From contig PLYI01000106.1 in the NCBI GenBank assembly GCA_003151735.1, positions 1 to 64,000 of the forward strand: DNA of 64,000 bases, read 5' to 3'. Under the pieces are notes generated by a model. That model saw only the letters and a program-made list of their open reading frames with translations. It was not told the origin of the DNA and ran no database searches. Made by a program: the position numbers and the translations under genes. Source of the DNA: Candidatus Bathyarchaeota archaeon (GTDB lineage Archaea; Thermoproteota; Bathyarchaeia; Bathyarchaeales; Bathycorpusculaceae). Each line of letters starts with the position of its first letter. Position 1 is the first letter of the stretch. Positions 16,738 to 25,867 of this stretch are shown here, piece by piece.

Positions 16738-16875
16738 ATGACTTTGCCTTTTATCTCTAAGGAAAATTATTTCAATAATGGTTGGGATTGTTCTAAGTGC
16801 GGCAAGATGACTGAGCATCGAAAAGAGGGATCAGGCGCCACCGCTAAATTGACCTGTCTAGTATGCAAGACATAG
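16738..16875 (+). CDS. Small zinc-ribbon-like protein
   Basis: A 45-residue frame from ATG to TAG with CSKCGKMTEHRKEGSG and CLVCKT, two CxxC pairs spaced as in a zinc ribbon. Weak ribosome site. Flanked by about 120 and 215 bases with no other gene. Function unknown. Confidence 0.4.
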   Translation: MTLPFISKENYFNNGWDCSKCGKMTEHRKEGSGATAKLTCLVCKT

Positions 16876-17091
16876 ACTGCACTTATTTGACTGTCATAAG
16901 AATCTTGAGGTGGCAAGTCGATAAAGATTGAACCTTTGCACCAGCCATCCCCATTTCAATTGACCTAGCATTGTGCTATCATCACACGTTTAAGAAGAGC
17001 TTCGACTGAAAAAATTCTTCAAGCAAGATGTTAAATACACAGTTTGCGGCTCATAGGCTCAGCCGTCACTGAAAGTAACAAAAAATAATAG

Positions 17092-17658
17092 TTATTTTAC
17101 GATTTCTCGGATGATTTCGTTAACCGGCATTATCTTAGCGTTGTAGACATAGTCCAAATATTTTAGGTCCTGCTCATGGTCTTCATCTTTGAATGCTTCT
17201 ACTCCGTCTTTAGCGATTATTATCCGGTAACCTCTAAAAAATGCATCCGCAGCCGTATGACGTATGCACATGTTGGTGTGTAAACCGCATAGAACCACCG
17301 TTTTTACACCGTTGCCTTGGTAGAGTCGCCGAAGTAGAGGATCTAAACCTGTCTCGTAGAAGCCGCTGTATGTGCGTTTTTCAACGATGTAGTCTTTTCC
17401 TTCTTCAGGTTTAAGTTCCGCAATAACTTGTGCGCCTTCGGTGCCTTTTATGGCGTGGCTGCCCCATTTGCGGGTGACTTCAATGTCTTGGGGGTAGTGA
17501 GCGTCGATGCTGTATATGACTGGCACAGCGTTTTTGCGTGCGGCAAAAACAAGACGTTGCAGCGGCTCAATTATGTTGCCAACCCTTTTGGTTTTTAGTG
17601 GACCTGTAAAAAAATCGTTTTGTACATCCACAAGGATTACAGCTGGATTGTTAATCAA
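17092..17658 (-). CDS. Nicotinamidase-like isochorismatase-family hydrolase
   Basis: 188 residues. Catalytic triad candidates are Asp in LVDVQNDF, Lys in VEKRTYSGFYET and Cys in HTNMCIRHTAADA. The metal site D-x-H (SIDAHYPQD) and WGSHAIKGTEG match nicotinamidases (PncA), so the likely reaction is nicotinamide to nicotinate in NAD salvage. Other amidases of this fold remain possible. It lies 33 bases after the M24 peptidase gene on the same strand, so the two form an operon with the peptidase first. Confidence 0.8.
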   Translation of the reverse strand: MINNPAVILVDVQNDFFTGPLKTKRVGNIIEPLQRLVFAARKNAVPVIYSIDAHYPQDIEVTRKWGSHAIKGTEGAQVIAELKPEEGKDYIVEKRTYSGFYETGLDPLLRRLYQGNGVKTVVLCGLHTNMCIRHTAADAFFRGYRIIIAKDGVEAFKDEDHEQDLKYLDYVYNAKIMPVNEIIREIVK

Positions 17659-17691
17659 GAAAACACTCTCAACTAGAAAAAGGCAGAGAGC

Positions 17692-18759
17692 CTATTTAGT
17701 TTTATCTAGCAGCAAGTAAGGCGCAACCGTTAGTTTCTCAGCGCCATCCCACGTAACAAGCACAGTATCTTCGATTCTGACTCCACCCAAGCCCGGCACA
17801 TAAATTCCAGGTTCATCCGTCACCACATTGCCGGTGTCCAACACTTCCTTGCTGTCGGGGCTCAAAATGGGTGCTTCATGGACTTCCAAGCCGACGCCGT
17901 GGCCAAGGTTGTGGACAAAAAACTCTCCGAACCCAGCAGCCTCAATCACTTGTCTAGCTGCCATATCTACGTCGCTTGCTAAAACGCCAGGTTTAATGGT
18001 TTCGAGGGCTTTTTGTTGTGCTAACTGGACGGTTGAGTAGATTTTTATCTGTTTTTCCGATGGTTTTCCAGCCATCAAAGTTCGAGTGAGGTCTGAACGA
18101 TAGAACTTGTAGGTTGCGCCCAAATCAACTACCACAAAGTCGCCTTCGCCGAAGGTTTTTTCCAGGTTGCCGCCGTGAGGGAAAGCTGATATAACGCCTG
18201 AAGCCACGATTGTCTCGAAAGCTGTTCCATCTGAACCTGCCTTGCGCATGGCATACTCGATTTCCGCTGCCACTTCCTTCTCTTTTACACCTACCTGAAC
18301 AGTTTCAAAAGCCGTTTTCATGCCGATGTCTGCCAGTTTGCAGGCTTCGCGGATTAGTTGGATTTCTTCTTGCGTTTTGGTTTTGCGGAGTTCACGAATC
18401 AGGCTGCTGGCTGGTTCAAGTTTTTCTTCTCCGCCAACTGCCCTGGCTAGGGTACGCCAACTCTCAACTGGCAATGCGTCTACCGAGAATTTTTTGGCTG
18501 AGGCTTGTTTGGCTATTTTTTCCATGAGGTTCTCGCCCCGTTTTAAAAGTTCCACGCTTACGCTTTTGGCTTCTGCTTTCGCCTGCTCGTAGTTGACTCC
18601 TGAAACATAAAGTACATTTTCGCCTTGCTCGGGAATTAGTAGGGCTGTTGCTCCCGAGAAATTGGTGAAGTAGGTGATGTTGGTTTGGTTGAAGATCAGG
18701 AAGTTGGATGGTTTGCCTTGGTTGGCGGCTGATTGTTTTAGGGCGGTGGTTCGGTTCAA
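17692..18759 (-). CDS. pepQ: Xaa-Pro dipeptidase/aminopeptidase (M24B)
   Basis: 355 residues: a creatinase N-terminal domain and a pita-bread catalytic domain. Metal ligands are visible in VVDLGATYK (Asp), YRSDLTRT (Asp), HNLGHGVGLEVHE (His), TDEPGIYVPG (Glu) and VRIEDTV (Glu). Typical length for archaeal prolidase. It cleaves Xaa-Pro bonds in peptides and works in the cytoplasm. First gene of a two-gene operon with the nicotinamidase-like hydrolase; divergent from the first AOR gene. Confidence 0.88.
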   Translation of the reverse strand: MNRTTALKQSAANQGKPSNFLIFNQTNITYFTNFSGATALLIPEQGENVLYVSGVNYEQAKAEAKSVSVELLKRGENLMEKIAKQASAKKFSVDALPVESWRTLARAVGGEEKLEPASSLIRELRKTKTQEEIQLIREACKLADIGMKTAFETVQVGVKEKEVAAEIEYAMRKAGSDGTAFETIVASGVISAFPHGGNLEKTFGEGDFVVVDLGATYKFYRSDLTRTLMAGKPSEKQIKIYSTVQLAQQKALETIKPGVLASDVDMAARQVIEAAGFGEFFVHNLGHGVGLEVHEAPILSPDSKEVLDTGNVVTDEPGIYVPGLGGVRIEDTVLVTWDGAEKLTVAPYLLLDKTK

Positions 18760-18895
18760 GGTTTTCGCCTCTCTGAACTGGATTGGTTTGGGTTGGTTTA
18801 AGTTTTCGCTTCTTTGGTGGGTTTGGGAGGGCTGTTTATTGCGTTGTGTAATAAAAAACAGGTCGTATTTGATCGTGTTTTTTAAAATGAATCAG

Positions 18896-18911
18896 CCATT
18901 AACTTAATATA
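18896..18911 (+). promoter_or_regulatory. Promoter element shared by the two AOR modules, copy 1
   Basis: CCATTAACTTAATATA, with CTTAATATA as TATA box, 46 bases before the AOR1 ATG. The same 16 bases occur exactly at 23058-23073 before the second AOR gene, and similarity continues downstream (TTTTCA/TCTTCA). Confidence 0.65.
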
Positions 18912-18956
18912 CTTTTCAGCTACCATCTACGTCAACAGATTGAGGGGAAAAAAAGC

Positions 18957-20870
18957 ATGTTTGCTTATGCAGGAAAAATTTTACATGTTAACCTCACAAC
19001 AGGGGAAATGAAATTAGAGCCATTATCAGAGCAGATGGCTAAGGACTACATCGGCGGAATAGGCTTAGGCATCCGCTTATTGTTTGACAATTCAAAACCG
19101 GGCACAGACCCCTTTGATCCAGATAACCCAATTATTTACTTGACTGGTCCACTCAGCGGCACCATGGGGCCAACAGGCGGCAATAGTTACGCTGTTGTAT
19201 CTAAATCTCCCGCCACTGGCGGCATAGGCAATGCTGAAGCCCACGGCTTTTTCGGGCCAGACTTGAAACGTGCAGGCTACGACGCGGTTATAATCACAGG
19301 CAAAGCACCCAAACTATCTTATCTTTGGATTGACGATGACAAAGTCGAAATCCGAAACGGTGAATACCTCAAGAACGCAACAGTTAAAGAAACTGATGAT
19401 AAAATCCGAAGTGAACTCGGCGACTTTTACATCCGTGTTTCCGCAATTGGAGAAGCAGGCGAGAAACTTTGCAGGTTTGCGGCCATAATAAACGATGAGT
19501 TCCGTGCCATTGGAAGAAGCGGTATGGGTGCTGTTATGGGTTCCAAAAACCTCAAGGCAGTCGCTGTCCGAGGTACAAAAGATGTTAACGTAGCAAACCT
19601 TGAAGGATTCAAGGAATTTGTTAAAATGATTTATGAACGCATGAAGGGTCCATCAACTAAGAAATACAAAACTTTAGGTACACCCGAAAACGTTCTGGTC
19701 TTAAACTCTCTTTCAGCCTTGGCAACAAGGAACTGGACAAACGCTTCTTTTGAAGGCGCCAACAAAGTTAGCGGCGAATACTTTAACGAGCATTATGTTA
19801 AGAAAATTGTGGGATGTGCAACTTGCGGTATGCGTTGCGACCACATCGGCGTTGTTCCAGAAGGACCATATAAAGGATCAACTTCAAGGCTTGAGTTCGA
19901 ATGTCTCTGGAGCATGGGACCACTCTGCGGCATTGACAGACTTGATGCAATTATCGAAGCAATGCGCATCGTAAACGAGTACGGCATGGATGGCATATCC
20001 ATCGGAGTTGTAGTTGCATTCGCAATGGATCTGTATGAGCACGGCATAATTACAAAGGAGCAAACTGACGGAATTGATCTTAAATTCGGCAACGCTGAAG
20101 CGCTAATTGCTATTATTCACAAGATTGGTAAACGTGAAGGCTGGCTAGGCAATATTTTGGCTGAAGGCGTTGCGAAAGCTGCTGAATTAATCGGTGGAGA
20201 CGCATACAAGTACGCTTGCCACATTAAAGGCTTAGAACTGCCAGGATACGACCTTCGAACATTGAAGACTGCAGCGTTAGGATTCTCAGTTTCATTCCGA
20301 GGCGCTTGCCACTTAAGAAATGGAGCTTACTCACCTGACGTTAAAGGCAAAGTAAACCGCTTCAAAATCGAGAAAGGCAGAGGCAAAATGATTACTGAAG
20401 AAAGCCTCATGTACAACATCATTGACTCGCTGATTGTCTGCAAGTTTAGCAGAGGCACATATTACGACGGATGGAAAGACCTCACCAACTACTACACACT
20501 AGCAACAGGCATCCCAATTACACCTGAAGAAATGATGAAAGACGGCGATCGAATCGAAAACCTCGCACGACTCTTCAACATCCGCGAAGGCAAAGGCACA
20601 CGCAAATTCGACGATGTCCCATACAAGATAAAGCATTTCCCAGTGCCCGATGAAGGACCAGCTAAAGGAGCCTGCGTTAATGACGAGGAAATGGCAATTG
20701 GATTAGACGATTACTACGCTTCACGAGGTTGGACTGCTGACGGTATCCCAACGGTTGAAAGACTAAACTCGCTTGGGTTAGGCGCCTTAGCCTACATTGC
20801 TGAGGACGCAATGAAAAAAGCTAAAGAAGCCAAGCCTGAAGTTGCAGTAGCAACTGGCGGAGGCAACTAA
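18957..20870 (+). CDS. aor: Tungsten-containing aldehyde:ferredoxin oxidoreductase, copy 1
   Basis: 637 residues, the usual AOR length. The N-terminus MFAYAGKILHVNLTTGE, GPLSGTMGPTGG, SKSPATGGIGNAEAHG and GRSGMGAVMGSKNLKAVAVRG are AOR family blocks that bind the bis-tungstopterin. The [4Fe-4S] motif is CATCGMRCDH (C-x2-C-x3-C), with a fourth Cys late in the chain (IVCKFSRG). It oxidises an aldehyde to the acid with ferredoxin as acceptor. GAGGGG precedes ATG. The polyferredoxin gene starts two bases after its stop. The module is repeated at 23-25 kb. Confidence 0.93.
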   Translation: MFAYAGKILHVNLTTGEMKLEPLSEQMAKDYIGGIGLGIRLLFDNSKPGTDPFDPDNPIIYLTGPLSGTMGPTGGNSYAVVSKSPATGGIGNAEAHGFFGPDLKRAGYDAVIITGKAPKLSYLWIDDDKVEIRNGEYLKNATVKETDDKIRSELGDFYIRVSAIGEAGEKLCRFAAIINDEFRAIGRSGMGAVMGSKNLKAVAVRGTKDVNVANLEGFKEFVKMIYERMKGPSTKKYKTLGTPENVLVLNSLSALATRNWTNASFEGANKVSGEYFNEHYVKKIVGCATCGMRCDHIGVVPEGPYKGSTSRLEFECLWSMGPLCGIDRLDAIIEAMRIVNEYGMDGISIGVVVAFAMDLYEHGIITKEQTDGIDLKFGNAEALIAIIHKIGKREGWLGNILAEGVAKAAELIGGDAYKYACHIKGLELPGYDLRTLKTAALGFSVSFRGACHLRNGAYSPDVKGKVNRFKIEKGRGKMITEESLMYNIIDSLIVCKFSRGTYYDGWKDLTNYYTLATGIPITPEEMMKDGDRIENLARLFNIREGKGTRKFDDVPYKIKHFPVPDEGPAKGACVNDEEMAIGLDDYYASRGWTADGIPTVERLNSLGLGALAYIAEDAMKKAKEAKPEVAVATGGGN

Positions 20871-20871
20871 A

Positions 20872-21384
20872 ATGGTGCGACCCCAAGACAGAAAATTCGT
20901 AACAGCTGACCCCGAAAAATGCATCGGTTGCCTAGTCTGCGAATACGCCTGCAGCATGGTTAACGAGAAAACCTTCAACCCAAACAAATCACGCATACGC
21001 GCAATGCGCATCGGTCCACTAGTGAACCTTGCAATTACCTGCAGGCACTGTGAAGACCCCGCATGCGTAGCAGCTTGCCCAAGAGACGCACTTAAACAGG
21101 AAGAAGACAGCGGCATTATTCGTGTTGACGAAAACGCCTGCAACGGCTGCGGATGGTGCATCAGCGCATGCCAATTCGGAGCAATGAATATGCATCCAGA
21201 AAAGAAAGTCGTGTTCACATGCAACAGCTGCACAGACAACGAAACCAAAGAACCCCAATGCGTCAAATGGTGCCCCGAAGAAGCCTTAACATATGTTACC
21301 GCAGAAACCTTGGCACAGAAGTACCGTCAGAAAGCTGTCAAGAACCTGTTCCAAACAGCAGAAGCCGAAAAAGCAAAATCATAA
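20872..21384 (+). CDS. Polyferredoxin subunit partner of AOR, copy 1
   Basis: 170 residues with four [4Fe-4S] sites of the HycB/DmsB type: CIGCLVCEYAC, CRHCEDPACVAACP, CNGCGWCISAC and CNSC with CVKWCP. It should carry electrons from AOR to other carriers. It begins directly after the AOR stop, so the two are cotranslated. The tail is Lys/Ala-rich. Nearly identical in layout to the copy at 24976. Confidence 0.9.
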   Translation: MVRPQDRKFVTADPEKCIGCLVCEYACSMVNEKTFNPNKSRIRAMRIGPLVNLAITCRHCEDPACVAACPRDALKQEEDSGIIRVDENACNGCGWCISACQFGAMNMHPEKKVVFTCNSCTDNETKEPQCVKWCPEEALTYVTAETLAQKYRQKAVKNLFQTAEAEKAKS

Positions 21385-21646
21385 TAAACCCTGTTTGCGC
21401 TTTTTTTCGCGCTCTCATTTTTAATTTATGTCAAATTGATTTTCAGTCTGCTTTCCCTTCAAATAAGGCGCGGGCGTTTATCGAGTGGTGGCTTAGCTTT
21501 TTCTATAAAGTTTACAGGTGTTCTTCTAAAAAATTAACCTGCATAATTTCTTTTTAAATTGGCTTTTCCATAATTATTATGATTATTTGTTTATTAATAT
21601 AAATAATACTTGGCAACAAACATCGTTGAATAATAGGAGACAAATA

Positions 21647-22132
21647 ATAAAACCCAAAACAAAAATAATTTCAACAATTTTCGTAGTCTTAATAGTAATA
21701 GCCTCAATGTTCGCAGCAACCGCATTAGCGGGAAAACCAACTCCACCACCAACTGGCAGCGCTGTAATTAGTTACAATGTCATTCCAACTACCGGAATTG
21801 TGGACAGCAATAAAGTAAATCTTGGTTCAGTAAGCATAACTGTACCTACAAATGGCAAAGTTCACATTACCCTAACTGGATATGTTTATTTTACTCCTAA
21901 TAGTGCGATGTACTTAGGCTTTGACAATACACCCACAGATTACAATCTGGACTATACACTCGCTAGCGCACCTAACGCAGGCGCAGGAACATCATATTAT
22001 TACAGTTTGTCATCGCAAGCAGTAGTTGACGTTATTGCGGGCACTACAACTTTCTACGCCGTTGCAAGTGGGGGTCAATATGGGGGTACACTATATAATG
22101 TTAAAATGACTGCTGTTTTCTACCCAGCATAA
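21647..22132 (+). CDS. Secreted beta protein with signal peptide, candidate ATA start
   Basis: About 161 residues. KPKTKIISTIFVVLIVIASMF with AATALAG after it is a clear signal peptide, followed by a PTPPP linker and a Tyr/Thr-rich beta domain. The best ribosome site, AGGAG at 21635-21639, lies seven bases before an in-frame ATA at 21647, leaving exactly the lysine-rich start of the signal. In-frame TTG codons at 21626 and 21587 are alternatives but have no ribosome site, and the AGGAG would be inside the gene. There is no in-frame ATG or GTG. A TATA-like TTTTTAAATT lies near 21550. Function unknown; likely a surface protein. Confidence 0.6.
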   Translation: MKPKTKIISTIFVVLIVIASMFAATALAGKPTPPPTGSAVISYNVIPTTGIVDSNKVNLGSVSITVPTNGKVHITLTGYVYFTPNSAMYLGFDNTPTDYNLDYTLASAPNAGAGTSYYYSLSSQAVVDVIAGTTTFYAVASGGQYGGTLYNVKMTAVFYPA

Positions 22133-22188
22133 ACATACTTTGATTTTTAGAAAGATTTTGTTATGTGGCGCAAGCTTACAAATCAGCT

Positions 22189-22467
22189 CTAGCACGCGGG
22201 TCGAAAGTGTATGGGAAACTTTTTTTTGATCGATTTACAGGGGCTTTTTCTTTTTTTGATTCGTTCAATTTGACAGTCCGTTTCTGTTGAGTCGGCTGGG
22301 GTATACCATCGGTCGTAATAGTGGTGGTTGATTTGTTTTTGAGAAACCATCCGCTGCTTTTCCTCCTTGTTTGAGTGCCGATAATGATGCCTAAAGTAAA
22401 ACGGTATCAAAATGCCTGAACCAAAAAGAAGAACCAGGATGGGGCTTAGCCAAAGAATCCAATCCAT
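22189..22467 (-). CDS. Small single-pass membrane protein
   Basis: 92 residues from ATG 22467. One membrane helix (ILWLSPILVLLFGSGILIPFYF) is followed by a basic, His-rich tail (RHHYRHSNKEEKQR) of about 65 residues. A longer frame begins at 22527 but its extra residues are less convincing. Family not recognised. It is divergent-neighbour free, between the secreted protein and moaD. Confidence 0.45.
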   Translation of the reverse strand: MDWILWLSPILVLLFGSGILIPFYFRHHYRHSNKEEKQRMVSQKQINHHYYDRWYTPADSTETDCQIERIKKRKSPCKSIKKKFPIHFRPAC

Positions 22468-22604
22468 CAACGCTAAACAATAAAAAATTCGTAGATAACT
22501 GTGAAGACCCCAGTGTAGAGGAGCCACTTGCGTCTATGAGTTATTTTCATCTATCAAAAGGATTAGGGCTTGCGCTTTTAAGCTGAACTGTGATTCTGGT
22601 TTCT

Positions 22605-22892
22605 TTAGCCGCCTGTCATCAGCGACATCAAAATGACGGTGTCCCTATCTTTGAGGGAAGTTTTTACGCCTTGGAGTTGATCCATCAAGACCCCGTTTAC
22701 CATAGTTACGAAGGTTGGTTTCATTTCTTTTTTGGCTGGGTCGTAGACTTCCTGTTTGAATTGTTGCCCGTAGTCCTCTGCGATTTTGTCAAGCAGCTCC
22801 GATAGTACTGTGCCGTTTGGGAGCGTGAATTCGTCTTGGCTTGTGTTTGTGTAGGATTTTACTAAGCTGATGTAGTGGACTTTGATTTGCAT
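22605..22892 (-). CDS. moaD: MoaD/ThiS-family sulfur carrier
   Basis: 95 residues from ATG 22892 (a longer frame upstream has no family similarity). Ubiquitin-like fold with IKVHYISLVKSYT, TLPNGTVLSELLDKIAEDYG, FVTMVNGVLMD and a C-terminal MTGG. The terminal Gly-Gly is adenylated and thiocarboxylated to give sulfur for the pterin dithiolene. Its place between two tungstopterin AOR modules supports molybdopterin/tungstopterin synthesis. It is divergent from AOR2 with a 227-base spacer. Confidence 0.82.
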   Translation of the reverse strand: MQIKVHYISLVKSYTNTSQDEFTLPNGTVLSELLDKIAEDYGQQFKQEVYDPAKKEMKPTFVTMVNGVLMDQLQGVKTSLKDRDTVILMSLMTGG

Positions 22893-23057
22893 TTTCTGTG
22901 CCTTCTGCTTTGGTTTAGCAGTGTTTTTGGGTTCTGATATTTCTTTTCTCTGTTTAAACAGTTTTTTATCATGAAACTGTCCACTTGAGCGCTGGTTCCA
23001 GTTGCAAATTCGGCATTTACGACTCAAAAATAAGCCATGAATTTGCAAACAAAGAAC

Positions 23058-23073
23058 CCATTAACTTAATATA
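23058..23073 (+). promoter_or_regulatory. Promoter element shared by the two AOR modules, copy 2
   Basis: The identical 16 bases CCATTAACTTAATATA found at 18896. It lies 46 bases before the TTG at 23120, matching the spacing at AOR1 and supporting that TTG as start. Confidence 0.65.
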
Positions 23074-23119
23074 TTCTTCAACAGCACTAAATATTCTAAA
23101 CTCTTGGAGAGAACAAGGT

Positions 23120-24973
23120 TTGCTAGGTTACGCAGGAACAATCTTATTTGTTGATTTAACCACAGGCAAAACTCGCAGGGAAAAACTAAGCGAAGAAGAT
23201 GCCAAAAAATACATCGGCGGCATCGGCCTTGGGATGGAACTCTACTTATCCAACTCAAAAGCAGGCGTTGACCCGCTAGGCGCAGAAAACCCATTTGTAC
23301 TGGCACTTGGCCCAGTTTCAGGAACTATGTTTCCGACAGGTGGAAACGGTCACGCATTCATTTCTAAATCTCCAGAAACAAACGGTGTCGGCGAATCAGT
23401 AAGCCACGGCACATTTGGAGCAGAACTAAAACGTGCAGGATACGACGCCTTAATTTTAACTGGGAAAGCTGAAAAACCAGTTTACCTCTGGATCGACGAT
23501 GACTCTGTTCAGCTGCTTGATGCATCGCAGCTTTGGGGCAAATCACCTGGCGAAACCGAAGACGCCATCAAAAACGAGATGGGCGACTACTATGTTCGAG
23601 TAGCCTCTATCGGTTTAGCAGGCGAAAAACAATCAAGAATCGCATGCATAATAAACGAGAAAACCAGAGCCGCAGGAAGAACCGGGCTTGGCGCAGTCAT
23701 GGGCAGCAAGAACCTCAAAGCCATCGCTGTCAGAGGAACCCACGACATAGTTGTCGCGAAACCTGACGAATTTATGGAGATGGTCAAAGAATTTCATGAA
23801 CGCATGAAAGGCCCAGCCGCACAGAAATACCGCACATTGGGCACACCTGAAAACCTTATGATACAAAACTACCTTTTCTGTATGCCTACACGCAACTACA
23901 ACAATGCTCATTTCGAGAACGCTGAAAAAGTCAGCGGAGAAACCCTCAACGAACAATACATTGCAAAAATCATCGCTTGCAACTCTTGCGCGATGCGGTG
24001 CGAACATGAGGCTCTTATTCGGGAAGGACCCTACAAGGGCACTTTGGCACGAATGGAATATGATAATCTTTGGGCATTAGGACCCAACTGCGGCGTAGAC
24101 AAGCTGGATGCTATTATCAAAGCTGCTGAACTCTGCAACTTCTACGGCTTGGATGCGACAAGCGCAGGGGTAACGGTAGGCTTCGTGATGGACTGCCATG
24201 AAAAAGGCATCTTAACACATGAAGAACTCGGCGGAATAGACGCTCACTTCGGAAAAGCAGACGCATTAATCCAACTTATCGAAAAAATCGGTAAACGCGA
24301 AGGAATCGGCGACGTACTTGCGGACGGAGTGAAAGTTGCTGCAGAAAAAATCGGCAAAGGCTCAATGGAGCTCGCGCAGCAAATTAAAGGGTTAGAAGTC
24401 ACAGGCTACGACTTGCGGTGCCTAAAAACGACCGCGTTGAGCTCTGCTGTTTCATTCCGAGGAGACCATAACCGAAGCGGCGCCTATACCATCGACTTAA
24501 CAGGCAAAGTTGATCGTTTCAAAGCCGAAAAAGGACGCGGCAAACTCGTCAAAGACTCAGAAGACATCTACGCATTAATCGATTCACTAATCATCTGCAA
24601 AAACGCCAAAGGCACCCTCTACAAGGAACTCGTTGACATGGCAAAACTCTACAGCTTAGTTACAGGTACCGAGACGTCCGCGGAGGAACTTAGATTTGCA
24701 GGCGAGCGAATAAACACACTTGCCAAACTCATCAATGTCCGAGAAGGCAAAAGTCGCAAAGACGACACGTTGCCATGGAAAGTTATGAACCTGCCAGTCC
24801 CAGATGACGGACCCTCAAAAGGCGCCGTGGTAACCCAACAAGAACTTGACTTGCTACTAGACGATTATTATCAAGCCCGAGGCTGGAACGTCCAAGGCAT
24901 ACCGACGAAGGCTAAACTCCAAGAATTAGGATTGCAAGATTACCTCAACATAATTGAAGGAAAAGAGGATTAA
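23120..24973 (+). CDS. aor: Tungsten-containing aldehyde:ferredoxin oxidoreductase, copy 2
   Basis: 617 residues when started at TTG 23120. This start is favoured by GGAGAG eight bases upstream, by alignment with AOR1 (MLGYAGTILFVDLTTG against MFAYAGKILHVNLTTG) and by the position of the shared promoter. A frame extends 45 codons further upstream but runs across the promoter. Family blocks are SGTMFPTGGNGHAF, GRTGLGAVMGSKNLKAIAVRG and CNSCAMRCEHEA, with a later Cys in IICKNAKG. The paralogues differ throughout, so the duplication is not recent and substrates may differ. Followed two bases on by its own polyferredoxin. Confidence 0.92.
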   Translation: MLGYAGTILFVDLTTGKTRREKLSEEDAKKYIGGIGLGMELYLSNSKAGVDPLGAENPFVLALGPVSGTMFPTGGNGHAFISKSPETNGVGESVSHGTFGAELKRAGYDALILTGKAEKPVYLWIDDDSVQLLDASQLWGKSPGETEDAIKNEMGDYYVRVASIGLAGEKQSRIACIINEKTRAAGRTGLGAVMGSKNLKAIAVRGTHDIVVAKPDEFMEMVKEFHERMKGPAAQKYRTLGTPENLMIQNYLFCMPTRNYNNAHFENAEKVSGETLNEQYIAKIIACNSCAMRCEHEALIREGPYKGTLARMEYDNLWALGPNCGVDKLDAIIKAAELCNFYGLDATSAGVTVGFVMDCHEKGILTHEELGGIDAHFGKADALIQLIEKIGKREGIGDVLADGVKVAAEKIGKGSMELAQQIKGLEVTGYDLRCLKTTALSSAVSFRGDHNRSGAYTIDLTGKVDRFKAEKGRGKLVKDSEDIYALIDSLIICKNAKGTLYKELVDMAKLYSLVTGTETSAEELRFAGERINTLAKLINVREGKSRKDDTLPWKVMNLPVPDDGPSKGAVVTQQELDLLLDDYYQARGWNVQGIPTKAKLQELGLQDYLNIIEGKED

Positions 24974-24975
24974 AA

Positions 24976-25470
24976 ATGGTCAAAATGCATGAGAGAAAAT
25001 TTGTTTCCGCTGACCCAGAAAAATGCGTCGGCTGCCAAATATGCGAGTACGCCTGCTCATTTACCAAAGAGAAAGCCTTCAACCCGCTTAAATCACGCAT
25101 TCGAGTGGTCAGAGTTAACCAGTTGGCTAACATGGCTGTTACATGCAGACTCTGTGAAGACCCAGCCTGCGTAGCAGCATGTCCCCGAGACGCACTTACA
25201 CAGTCAGAAGACACAGGCAACATCGTGCTGGACAAGGATAAATGCAACGGCTGCGGCTGGTGCATCGAAGCCTGCGACTACGGTGCCATAATGCTGCATC
25301 CAGAAACCAAGGTGGTCTACGTCTGCGATATGTGCAAAGACAAAGCTGACGGACCACAATGCGTCAAATGGTGCCCTGAAGAAGCCATAACTGTCGTTAC
25401 AAGCGACGTGCTAGCACAGAAAGCAAGAATCGGCGTTATCAAAAAACTATTCCAAGAAAACAAAAAATAA
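24976..25470 (+). CDS. Polyferredoxin subunit partner of AOR, copy 2
   Basis: 164 residues with the same four-cluster layout as copy 1: CVGCQICEYAC, CRLCEDPACVAACP, CNGCGWCIEAC and CDMC with CVKWCP. It starts two bases after the AOR2 stop. The pair forms the second half of a duplicated AOR/polyferredoxin module. Confidence 0.9.
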   Translation: MVKMHERKFVSADPEKCVGCQICEYACSFTKEKAFNPLKSRIRVVRVNQLANMAVTCRLCEDPACVAACPRDALTQSEDTGNIVLDKDKCNGCGWCIEACDYGAIMLHPETKVVYVCDMCKDKADGPQCVKWCPEEAITVVTSDVLAQKARIGVIKKLFQENKK

Positions 25471-25511
25471 AGGAGCTTTTTTCAAGCCCACCTTAACTGT
25501 TTTATAAGAAA

Positions 25512-25631
25512 CTACATTCTGCCTGGATGCTCCTCCATGCAATGCGCTTCATAATCCTCTTTAGCATCGTATTCTTGGTTGTCGGTTGGGCACTTGTATT
25601 TGCCGTTAGCTGTCTTTTTCGGTTCAGGCAT
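25512..25631 (-). CDS. Small zinc-finger-like peptide
   Basis: 39 residues from ATG 25631 to TAG. The core KYKCPTDNQEYDAKEDYEAH with CMEEHP following gives Cys14, His30, Cys31 and His35, a C2H2-like arrangement. GGAG lies about twelve bases upstream. Not recognised beyond this; possibly nucleic-acid binding. Confidence 0.45.
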   Translation of the reverse strand: MPEPKKTANGKYKCPTDNQEYDAKEDYEAHCMEEHPGRM

Positions 25632-25867
25632 CTTTTTTTCAGACTCCAAAAAATCCACCTCCAATTAATCTTAATAAAAATCCGTTTTTCCATTCGACTT
25701 ATGTTTCTTAAAGATATGTGACTGTACTAAACCAACCATAAACATTTTTTAGTGCACTTTCGAACCAGAAGACGGCTACTTCGGTCAGTGACAAACCAAT
25801 TTTATATGTGTGCCGTCTGCAAAACCTATTAATAATAAACTGCCGTCAACTTTCGCAGGCGCCAGCA

